From contig NW_020170406.1 of assembly GCF_000524195.1 (NCBI RefSeq), forward strand, positions 704,608 to 768,607: a DNA stretch of 64,000 nucleotides, read 5' to 3'. The number at the start of each line of letters is the position of its first letter. Positions within the stretch are counted from its first letter, which is position 1. The position numbers were made by a program, and so were the translations under genes. A model generated the notes under the pieces. It saw nothing but the letters and a program-made list of their open reading frames with translations. It did no database searches and was not told the DNA's origin. Origin of the DNA: Echinococcus granulosus (lineage: Eukaryota; Platyhelminthes; Cestoda; Cyclophyllidea; Taeniidae). This document shows positions 38,001 through 50,000 of the stretch, piece after piece.

Positions 38001-41000
38001 TCACAAAACGAGAACTCATTTCGTGTTATTTTGGTATTTTATGACGGCAATTAAACGAATCTACTTCGGCTGTTTTCCTGCATCGTGTGCCAACGCCTTT
38101 TTCCTTCGACCAAAATGTCAAAAAACAAGGATATTTTGTTGAAAGGGTGTTGGCCGTCGATTCTCACTACTAAAGGCATTGCACAATAATTCAGCAAAAC
38201 ACCGCTACAATGACTTAGACTAAGATAAAATAGACGGATTATAACGTTTCAATTTAATAAGTAGGCTACATATATGTCTACTAAACTGGAATGAAGCAAT
38301 TTTAACTTATCTAGAAATTTCCCAACAGATGCTAATAAGGCAAATATGTTTTGTATCCCGTGTAGCCAAATGGTATTTATAATCATCTGCGAAATCGACT
38401 AAACGGACCTTTGAAATTCACACAATTCAGTCCTCATGGTAGTGGTATGGATCTATGCTATTATTCTTCAAATTCTGTAAACCAGTTGTATAGATACATC
38501 CCGAGTCCGAAACCCACAAGAGCAACTCAAGTACCGCATTATAGGCAGTTTAGTTCTAATGGAGACGACACAACATCAGCAATACAACGACAGACGTACC
38601 GATATTGACAGCCGTCTCCTGTTTGTCGCCCGTGAGCACCCAGATGGAGATTCCCGCGGCCAGTATGTTGGCAATGGTCTGAGGTACTTCGTCCTGCAGC
38701 TTATCCTCGATAGCTGTCGCGCCTACCAGCTGCAAGTCCTGAAAAAAAAAGAGACGTACAAACATTTCCACCCAACGGCGAGAGGGAAAAGGATAAAGGA
38801 AATTTGACCTGTTCAATCAGCTCGCAGACCTCGTCCAATAGGGCATTCCGATTGGTGACTGAGATGCTTGCCTTGTAGTAACTCAATGCCCATTCTTCGT
38901 AAAAGGCGCGATCTAGACGACGGAAAGCTATGCACAGAGTTCGCAGGCCTAAAAGGTGAATCATTTCAACGCTTACAATTCTGCATTTCACAAATGACAG
39001 CATGATTCAGCCTTATCTGTAGGTGAAAGATGAATCAAAGGGGATCATTTACTAGGTATTTCTGGCAAATTGAGAGTAATCAAGTGCGAGCACTAAAATC
39101 CAAACGGAATTGTTAACATTACAGGGATGAAAAAGGATGCTATCGTTTAGGTACTAAACATAGCAGTAAGTGACAAAGGTGCCTTCTTACTTATTATAGG
39201 CGGCACGCGTGCCATTGGACACTAGACACCCTTAGTCAGGGTGTCAAACAACAATAACGTGTGAAAGGATGCGTAAAACTAGCCGATATCTACTTGTGAG
39301 AGGAGTCCCAAACGGCATGGTGACGGAACCGTCAGCTGCTTAACGGTGAGACGTTTGAGAGGTGTCAACATTTCAAAGACGGCCGTACGCCAGTCTGTCA
39401 GTGACGATCCCGGTCATGGTGGTTCCATTATCAGCCAACATAGCAGACATTCCTGTAAACACGTGATTCAGTGTGTGGGACGCCTGCCAGAGCCTAGAAG
39501 TCTGATCGACACAGCTTCCCATGAAACCGCGTAATAGAAAAAGCTTTCTGTGGTAACGGTGAAAATAACCATACACGAACAATTGCGTTAATTAAAGTTA
39601 GTGCACACCGCGTGCACTAAGTGAACAAAGTGAAGCAGGCTATCCTGGGATGGGCCAGACGTAGTAACAAATCCTTCTATGCCATATCCTTGCGGGTGTT
39701 ACTCAAATGGCGAAATACGCATCAATGTAACAAGAGACCCTGTTAAAAAAAGCTCACATTGCTTGAAATTTCTTTTGCTTTTTATAACCATAAAATACCG
39801 GGTAATTTGAGCAGCCCTCACGGTTTTCAAGAAGTCTCGCAGAATAATGGATAAAAAACTTCAGTGAGGGGTTTATTTTACGAAACAATTGAGGGTTTTC
39901 CAGTTAGATGGGTAAGTGGGGTAAAAGCTAGACTGTTGTGACTTACCAAGGCTTGCAAACTCATCCATATGAGACAAGGTCTCCTCCCTGTAAAGAGCAT
40001 CACTTGCCAAGCGTTCGTAGATGACGGTGTCCTAAAACAGGAGGCGAAAAATGACTAAGGCGGTGAAATTACTGCCTCAGGCCAAGCTGTGCGGAACCTT
40101 AGTTTACGACCCTTCCGTGCATTTGTGTAAAAGTTTGCCCTAGATCCGTAGCATAGCGATATTAGCTCTTAATTGGGTTCTTCAGTCTCTGTGGTTTTCG
40201 GTCACAATTACGTGACATTACATTTATCGTATCTCTGTGGCAGCATCTCATCAGCAATTCGGCTCCATCCATAACGAAATCCTGCCCGGACTCACATTTT
40301 ATAAAACCTTGAGAAAAGGCTTAGGCGCCACAACATACCTTCAAATTTGATACAAAGACGAAAAGAGCCAATCTACTACTAAGGAAGCAAAGAGTGGCAA
40401 AGAGTGCGACTGTAAGTGAAAAGAAGAATGGGGTTTCAAAGCATTACCGCATGAGGTGATGGTGCATGTTCTAAAATGAAGTCAAATTCATCGCCATTTT
40501 AACACTAATTCTCTGGGGCAGAAACGTGCAAAAATATGACGAGGCACATTACGAGCGTCAATGATCAAATAGGCTGTTTTTTTCCCTTGATTGCCATAGC
40601 CCTGCAGACGGGAAAGTGAATGGAGTAAATAGTAAAACATAATTCACTCCGTTGATTCATCAGGAACACAAGTACTTAAACGGGTTCATTGCAGGGAGAT
40701 GAAACCGTTTGTAGCCACAAAACAGTGGCAAACACCATCAACATAAGCCAGCTCTTCAGGCGATTTCGAAGGCATAAACTAGAAGAAGTCACAAAAACGG
40801 TACTGCAACAACTTGTTTGTTTTACTAAACTGTGTATCCGTTTCGATACTACTCAAGGTGCAATTTAGATTTAAACACCCAGAAAAATATAAGAGACACC
40901 TGATGCACAGGTGAAGCAACTTGAACCAATTTCTCCCGTCCCAAAACCAGCGCAGAAATATGCAGAACTCGTCATCAACTGAAGAGTAAAAATTTGCGAT

Positions 41001-44000
41001 GGTTAAAGAATTGTTTGAATCTTGCACTTTCTATCTGAATCTGTAAAAGGACACATTTCCTGCCCCCATAACTACCAACCCAAGCAAATATGGGATTGTG
41101 GATTTTTATAAATTTTGATTTTAGGATCAAAAAGGAGCCATTAGTCACCGCTAAGTTATCAGCAGTCACACAATGTCCAGAAAATTAAGTGTTTCTCCAG
41201 AAAATCCTGAACATTATCAACAAAAGTTAATGAAAGAGTCTGCATAATTAAAAAGGGAAAAGTTATCAAACCCCTATATGAAGGAGTCAATCAAAGCGAA
41301 TTCAGCATACTCCAACAAGATTACACAACGGATGGTTGAGCGTTTCCATTGCTGCATTATTCTGTTTGGCCTTCCAGCACTCCACATCGGTATTTTTTGC
41401 ACTACTACAAATGGGACACCGTTGGAAGGAGCATTAAAAGTACCATCGACCTGCTGTCATCCAACATTGAGGACGTTATGGCCAATACGGGTAAAGACCA
41501 CATGAAGAAAGCATGTGGCCGTTTTGAAACCGGACTTTGAAGACGCATGATTGATTTCAAAAAATCCCATCGCCATACGTCTGCAAGGACATACGCAACA
41601 ATGAAAACCTTCATTTCTCCTAAACCCAAACTTCAGTCTCAAATGGGCTATGCATTTGATAGTCCAACTTTTGGTTTTCAGTTGACTACTTGAAAATACT
41701 GTTTCCAACTTACCAAGAAAAAGGCAACAACCAACAGGAAGAATCAAAACCATTTAATAAAACAAAGTGTTCTTATTCGTTGCATTCAAAAGGGGAATGA
41801 GTATGTTGAAAAATAGAAACTAAATAACCTAACACAACAAAACCAGTGTCTGAAAAAGTGAGTGAAGACCAAAGGTAAGAGAAAAATCGGCATAAAAATG
41901 GTTTTCATTACACACCTATTTGAAATACAGGGAAATTGACTCAGGTGCAACACAAAATACTTTTTACATCATCCAAAATGGCATCTTCCAATTGTTATTT
42001 CAACAAGTGAGTGTATCTTCCTGAGAGCCTATTAAATGGTTGCAGTGAGCTGGATGAATTACAAAAGCGAATCAGCTATCGAAGAACCCTCAGAGCAGCG
42101 CAAGAGACCATCAACCAGCTAGTGGACATTAGAAAATATGAGTTTTAGAAGGAATACTGAGAGAAAAAAAGCAAAGGAAGCAAGTGAAGGATGGGTTTGA
42201 TGTTTGCGTTTGTAAGCAGATTTGGGAAAATACATTTATTCTAATTTGTATGCGAAATGACATGCGAACACACTTTTGATGAAAAGACACTTGTGTAAAA
42301 TGAAAACAAAAGAAGCACCCTTAATGAGCAAGAAAGACTTCATTTCGAAAAAGAAAATTTCAGGTAAAACTAAGCTGGTCAAAAAACAGTACGTAGATGT
42401 GACATTTTCTTAGCCGAACTCGAGATCGGAAAGATATGACAAGCATTCTTAATAAGTTCGTGATAATTGGTTGCACCGAATCGCATCACAGTCAGATTAA
42501 AGGGGTCGAAAACAGTGGAACAGCAATTGACTCGGTCAGTTTGAAAGTACAAATACTATAGCCATTTTCGAACTATAAAATTTTTGATTTTTTTTTGAGA
42601 CCCTGATGGCGGATACATCAGCATGGGCTAGGAGTATGGTCAAGTACGGAATGGTTGCCTAATATACCTTACAGAAAGTCAGATATGAGGAATTCGGCGT
42701 TAAAAGTTGTGGCGGTAAGGAAGAAATGGATGATCTAGAAGAAAACTCTGCATCTGTATTTTTGAAGTGCAGTATCACAGATTTCCGGGGGAGCTTCTCT
42801 CACAAATCCCAAAAGTTTTAACGTGGAGAACGGGAAAGCTAATAACCAGAGAAAGTAGAACAATTGGCGTCATGGTGGTCTCTAAATGACTCCAATTCTC
42901 AAAACTAAGGTTCGGCTGTTTAAAGGCAAAGAAAGTAATAGATGACCACCGATGCGAAAAAGCGATAGTCACAGATGTACAGATATTTCAGATAAATCCA
43001 ATAAAACAAATGTTTTTTTCCAAAACCTTAGGTGTTTTGTCTTAACAGGATGCACTTACGCCAGTGATTAAAGCAGGTCTCGATGTGCTAGAAGCCACAC
43101 CGAAAATTTGCATAGACATAAACGAGTTTTCAAATGTGAAAAAATCCAACTTCACCTCAAAATGGGCGGGGTAAATGATTGTGAAGAATTGGTCAAGAGA
43201 AAGGCGTGAAAAAGCCCCGTAACAAGTGTCTCAAAAAGGCCAACAGGAAGTTGTCATAAGTGGCTCAATACCGGAAGTAGTAGACTCCAAATGCATTCGT
43301 TTAAGTCTAAGCTCAATAGCTAAAAGCTGTTTTAACACCAATTAAGTAACGGAAGAATGAGCAAACTTATGTAAAACGTGAGTTATTGTCAAACACAAAT
43401 TTATTTCATTATGAGGTCTTCGGGAAATCGAACAAGAATGCCAGCCCTTGTTGAAACTCTCCTTCACTCCTCTAAAATATAATGTACTCTATATCATGAG
43501 AAATTAAGATCCTTATGTCACGCTCCAACACCTACTCAGGAAATTGAAGCATGAAACAAAAACATCTGGTACGAAATTCACGTCACCGTTCAGTAATTTC
43601 AAACTACCATCCCTTAAGATCGATAAGCACCGTTATGTTCAAACGGTGGTTTAAAGTCTAAACAAAACTGTTTAAAAACCAACCAAAGCGATACTAGGAG
43701 ATTTTCAGTAGAAGAATAAGCTGGTGGCTTACGGCTCCCTTGACCATGAGAAATATTTTCCCGTCTGCATCCTCAACAATGACGCTCATCCGCTTCCGTT
43801 CGCTGGTAAATTCGATGACGTGGAGGAGCTTAAACTGAATGTCCTCGCCTTTCTACAATAAAAGGAGGGTGAAAAAAATTAAAAAAAGATGAACTAGAGA
43901 GCAAAATGAAGAATCCACCACTCACCACTCGAATTGTGACCGAATCGGGCTCTCGTTCACAGAAAACGTAGCCCACTGCCTTTGCAGCCATCACAAGTGC

Positions 44001-47000
44001 CCGCTCATCTGCATGGCAATAAAAAAAAGAATAATAAATAGTGAAAAATCTGCGAAGTGATCGAATTAGTCTTCTATGAGAATTAAAACAGTTTAGGTAC
44101 CGAAGTTCACTCGCCGCTACCCCGATTGATGCGATTTGGAGCTACTGGTCGGAAGTGATTTTAGTCATTTCAAAATAGAAGCAAGTGCATATTTAAGCAT
44201 TTGGCAGTGATCATGTTAGCCTAATGTTTAACGCCCCAGTCTTCTTCATTAAAACCCGCTGAAATGCTAATGTTTCCGGTGTGGATAAGTTACCAGCAGG
44301 TGTTTTGAAGCAACGAGCACGATGAGCTCAAAGACGTTTCAAGAATAGCTAAGACTTTGATAGTAATGCTCAGATCAGAGTGGCTAATTATCACTGAACT
44401 AGTTGGTAGCAAGAAATAGACATACAGAAACAACAGAGATATAAGTGTTTAAGCCTGAAAAAGTGGAGCTAAATAAGACGAACTACCATCAAAATTCGGT
44501 AAAATCAGGCAACTAACCTGGTGAAGTCGCCTGATAACGGACATCGTCGCGATCAATGTCAATATCAACGTACTCCGGGATGACCGTATGACACACCGCA
44601 AGGATGGTGAAAAACCAGTCCACATCGCGGTCCCGCTCCAGGAGTTTCATCCGAAGTCTCCAATCCTGCAGTGCAGACGCTTCCTGGTCTTCCAATCTGC
44701 AAGAGGGAATTCCATTATGGAGATAAAAACCCAGAAAATCTGATTGATCGCTGGCGGTACAAAAAAGGGGTTATGTAGCTCTTAAAGCAGGGGTGGATAC
44801 CTTCAGAATACTGTGCTTTGAATAAAACACGAAGCAGACCCCAATGCTGTAAGAAACTGTTGGTACCACACGAACGCTATAAAAACTTTATGCCGAGATA
44901 GAGTACCAGCCCCAGCGACAACCGGTAAGATAATTTATCAAAGAATTAAGGGTAAACTGCTAAGCTATGTGAACAACCTTGTGTAAAGTACTAGAATGCA
45001 TCTCTCCTCGAACGTTGATACCTTGGTATTTGTGGCTCTGTTTTATCAGTCTTAAGGATTCAAAGCTGTGAATGTCCTCGGTTTTCATGTTCCTGTGAAA
45101 GCGCATCAGTCTATTTTAAAAATAAGTATCAGTTTACAACCATCTTTCAAACTAAATTTTGGAGTAATTATAATAAAACCAAAAGTTAACGCCATCTACC
45201 GAAGAAGAATTCCGTCTTGAAATCACAGTGAGCCAGTGCATAACAATTAAAAGCAATAGATTTTTTAGCGGGGGTTTTAGCAGCCAAATATAGAAAACTT
45301 CGGCCAATTGTTTAAAAAACTTCATTCTGATGTGAAGAGAGTTAACTCAGATCTAGAAACAAACATGCTAGAGGAAAATGACAGATAGACGGTTTCTACT
45401 GCACCAAATGACCAAACAAATGCCTGAAGTCTTGTAAAAAAGGACCTTCCTTGCCTCACAAAAGAAATGGGGAATTTGCCAACACCATCGAGCTACTAAA
45501 AAAACGAATTATTTTTGGCAAACTCAAGCGCCAGAATAGTTTCGAATTGGAATAGACACCAAAATACCTTGGGATTGCAATGTATGATCCAACGGATGCA
45601 AATCTACAAACCTGATCAACCCCCCACCATCACCAAACGCTTCATGGTCCTTGGAGCAAAGAGAAATTCCTTCGAAATAATAGACCTTAATTAAGCAGTG
45701 AAAAATGGTACAATATGTGTTCGTTCAGCCGAACGCACACATTGGTGAGAGTTAAATGGGCTAATCTACACATTAAATCAAACGACGCTGCCGAAACTGA
45801 TTTGTTGAACTCAATTAGCATAATCTAAGTGTTAATTCAAAACAAAACTAACTGCTACCATGTATTGAGGATAGTGCTCGTTCCAACCGGGCATTCACAT
45901 TATCTGTCATCAACTTACTTTAGGGAGGAAAGTTCAAGTAACTCCTTGAGATTACTAACGGTTCTAGTATGTACACAACTGGAGTGACTCATGAAGTAGT
46001 TCTGGTCTGTGATTTATAGAAAACTCTAATCTCAAAAGTGAGGTTATGCTAACTACTGATAGCAAGGAAGTTATACAGCAAAGCCAGTAATTCTCCATGA
46101 CAAACCTTTTACTTGTCACAAGATTTAACTATTCATGAAAAATCTTCCCTCCACCACTTCCAGGGCTTTCTTCAACCTAACATGAAAGATTTGATTTTAA
46201 TGGAAACTTTGGATTCTAGACCCTAGTTTTATTCAGTGAATGATCCTGCAACCCCGCAAAGGACAGAACAAGTGATTGCAATTCATCCAAATTAAAAGAG
46301 AAACCGTAAAAATTGACAACTCAGCATGCATGTTCTCAAAAATCTGTAGATCGCTAAGCGTAAATTCATCCACTTCTTATCACTCAGACGTTCATCTTGA
46401 AAAAATTCCTAGAACCCTCTTTCCCAAAGTGCTTCTCATTTCAACCTCCCAAATTAAAAGGCACCACTAATGTGACTTCGACTAAACTCCAACTCCGACC
46501 TGACGTCAGTGATCACAGCCACGCGTACATAACTCCTTACCATATCCTTAGATAATCAGTGGTTTTAATCAAGAAACTGCCTTTTTTGCTTTATATTGTA
46601 CCTATTTAACATACAGTACAATAGTACAAAGCACAGTTTTGGAATGAAAACCTTCAAATCAAATTAAGTGTCCAATCATGGTTAACGATAAAAGTGATTG
46701 GATTGCATAAAGAATAATTTAAGCATTTCGAATCCATTGTGCAGCTGTTTTCACCTACACAAGCAAAATTACCGCTAGGACTCACCATTTTGGATCGATT
46801 TATGCAAATAAAAGCATATTTATGGTATTCAATATGGGACCCTCGGAAGACTAACTCAGTAGTATATTTCGTACATTAAAAAGTATATTGTAAGAAGTGG
46901 TACATAAATTATGCCACTTTTCCTAAGCATTGATGGACAGCGTATACTTACCCGTAAGCGTCTCGGCCGATGGAACACATTTTGAATTCCATCACGTTTT

Positions 47001-50000
47001 TTGTGAGGGTGCCCGTCTTGTCGGAGAACATGTACTTAACCTGGAGTTACGACATGAAAAAACAAGAGAGAATTCGAGAACGAGGGATGGAAGGAGGGAA
47101 TCATAAAAAAAGACGCTTCACTTGGCCTAAGTCCTCGTTGAGATTTGACGTTCTAGCCATTGCTGGGGTATCCGTTTTCGCATCGTACATGTCCAAATCC
47201 TAGGCAAGGTAACAAAAAGCATGGGCGCAAGTGCGGATCAGGGAGGAGGAGTGGATGAAACGGTGGTACTTTATTAAGGGTAAAGCATCCCTTTAAGCGA
47301 CTGCAAGTTTATTTTAAACGGTCGAATTGGTGAAAATAGTAGCCACACCAAATCTTACTCGTAATTTACACCAACTTTATCACAGCTTTAGACTCCGCTA
47401 ACCTGTGTAGCTCAAGGCATTCGTTATCCAGACACTTTGTTAATGTTGCTAGCTGATATTAGTGATAGATTCCACTGCTTATCTCATGAAAATAGCCCTA
47501 AGTGAAACAGGGCAAAGATGCTCACAGGAAGAAACGTGCTTGAAGTTATCAAGGAATTCAAGTTGAGCCAAAGCAAAATAACACCGATATTCTCTTGAAT
47601 TTAACAATGAAGAAAATTCGACGTTCCACAGAACTTACCCAATTGATAAAGAGGGCCTGGACAAAGCGCACTACTTCGAGAGTCACTTGGAGGCTGATTG
47701 GAATGATGGTGTGGAAGATGATGAATGCGGTGATGCACATGAATCCAGCACTTTTAACAGACAGTTCTGCAGGATAAGCAAGAAGCACGCACGCATTTGG
47801 ATGATGAACACACAATCTACCATGGTATATCTTTAGCTGCGCATTTAAAAAATCCTGCGATTCGACATCTACACTGATGCTATGGAGGAGTTTTGTTTAT
47901 GTTCCCCCAGCCCTTCTGCACATTTGTCGAGACCATATTGGTGACAATGCTGACAATTTACACGACAATGAGGACACTCTAGCTCTCGATGGTTGGTCAA
48001 AGCATCACCGAAGGCAAATGTGTAGATGACTGGAATCGTGTGAACTTTTGACGTACATTCCGGTCTCGAGTCTTCTGTGATAACCAACGATACTAAGAGA
48101 TCGGGTTTGAAGAAAATACATAATAGTGATGTGAAAACAGTGAATTGAGTGCAATATCTGAGATGAGTAGTCTCCCCATGTTACGGTATGCGTTCGCTGT
48201 AGAACATCATCCGATCCCAAACTACTTCACAGATGAATTCCTCTAGCACCTAATGTGTCAAACAAAAGATGTAATATTCCTAAGTCCTATCTAAACCCAT
48301 AACACAGAGTAAGGTGCATGCTTGATATGACTATTAGATCGTCTTCATTCCCGCTTTGTTGGTGATTGCGATTTACAGGAAGGCTTTTAACTGACAAAGC
48401 AGAATTGACTACAGGAAGTGCTGATAGCGACGCCAAATGCAACTAGAAAAATTGCTTTGAACATAGTTGACTTGGCCAAGTGTTTCGGTTATAAATAGTG
48501 CGATTTCCACCTGTCGATAAGCTCACGCCCGAAAAGTTTGCGCGCGGCAAGGCAGGGATTGGTAGATTCATCCAGCAAAATGTAGCCATGAGGTTAAAAG
48601 GCTTGCGGACAGCGAAACCAAATTCACGCACTGATCATGCAGAATCGAGACAAGACTCAAGAAAATCTGCCAGCTACTGGTGGAGTTGGCACAGTTTGAT
48701 GTTCCAGCACAAACATCATTTTGTATCGATACTACTGCTCCCAAAACGTTGGATTATTTCAAAGAAGTCCCCGATACAAAGAGCCCGCCAAGAAATGAGT
48801 GCAAATCACCACCTCATTTCAATTTGGGACTAAGTACAGATTTTTTGCCACCAAAATCCCCCTTAGGAACCATAATCTAGAGCATGGAAGTACACATCTG
48901 TTGAGCTGAAACAGTGTGCATACGTGCGCGGGGTATGGAAAACAGTTCATAGCCTCAAATGGTGTGATGTCAAATACTGACAATGCAAAGCCACTTTCCG
49001 AAAAAAAGGCAGTAACAATAGAGCACTCACCGACTCCAGTGAGGTACCACATGTTTTTACCAACTGTTTTTGTCCATATAACATTAGCAATGACCATGAA
49101 GATCGTCAGAAAAGTTAGCAATCCGAAGAGCACTAGAATCTGGCAAAGAGAGGGAGATACAAACCTCATAGTCTCTGTCATAAGCAAAATGGCAATTAAA
49201 AATTAGGGAAGTGGCAATTTCAATTGCGATCTTTTTGGTAAAAAAGATACATTGAGGGAAATGACTCCGCTACATCCCTCACATAAGAATAAAAGGTTTA
49301 AAAGAAAAACATCGACGCGTAATACGAAAGGTGAATAGTACTCATTCATACGTGGATAGATAAACGCGCTATCAAACCTCATTACCCCAAGTCACGTGGC
49401 GAAATAGCGCGTCATTCACAAGGACACGGAATTTCTCACTACTCCAAACCATTGCAGATTCAAGATACCGTTTTAAGAGCACCTCGCTTTTTTTCGCCAC
49501 TTGTTTTACTCAGTTACAAATGAAACAAAAGTGCTAAAATTTGAGTGAAGAAACTAAAGTGAACCGGAAATATCGGTTAAACTACAAATTGGGATTATCC
49601 TGAGAGCAGCTGAGAAACGAAGAACAAACTTAATGGGACCTGGTGGGTGCCTACGACACCAAAGTCTGCGATTAAGAAATAGAGGTCAACCAATAGACAA
49701 CCTAATTCCCTAGTAACGTTTTCCGAAATACTCATAGAGATTCCATTTGGGGACTCATTCACTGCGCAGGTCCGAGGTTGTACTGACTACCTTACCACCT
49801 CTTTCAATTTGCAACAGCAAGTAATTAAACTACATAGTCTGCAAAACTACATAATCCGTCTGCCATCATTCTAAGTGCCTAAATCTGGCCAAAGCCAAGC
49901 AAGTAACCACTAAGGTAGTAACAATAAGCGCGCAATATGATTGAAAACACTACTTTTAGATTTAAATAGAAAAAACGGACATTTCGTGCTGCACAACTTA

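Larger units (their letters stand above)
40032..46951. other. Large ATP8A introns around the N-domain exons
   Basis: Introns 40032-43732 (3.7 kb), 44009-44517 and 44697-46951 (2.3 kb). A-rich on the plus strand. No gene recognised. Confidence 0.5.

Noticed and set aside
39280..39330. AGTCCCAAACGG...GACGGAACC as a second hammerhead-type motif
   Set aside because: Superficially like a schistosome hammerhead arm, but it lacks a CUGAUGA-like box and a GAAA in the right place.
48498..48880. Plus-strand open frames of 66 and 111 codons
   Set aside because: They overlap one another in different frames inside a flippase intron, with no recognisable product and no matching splice context.
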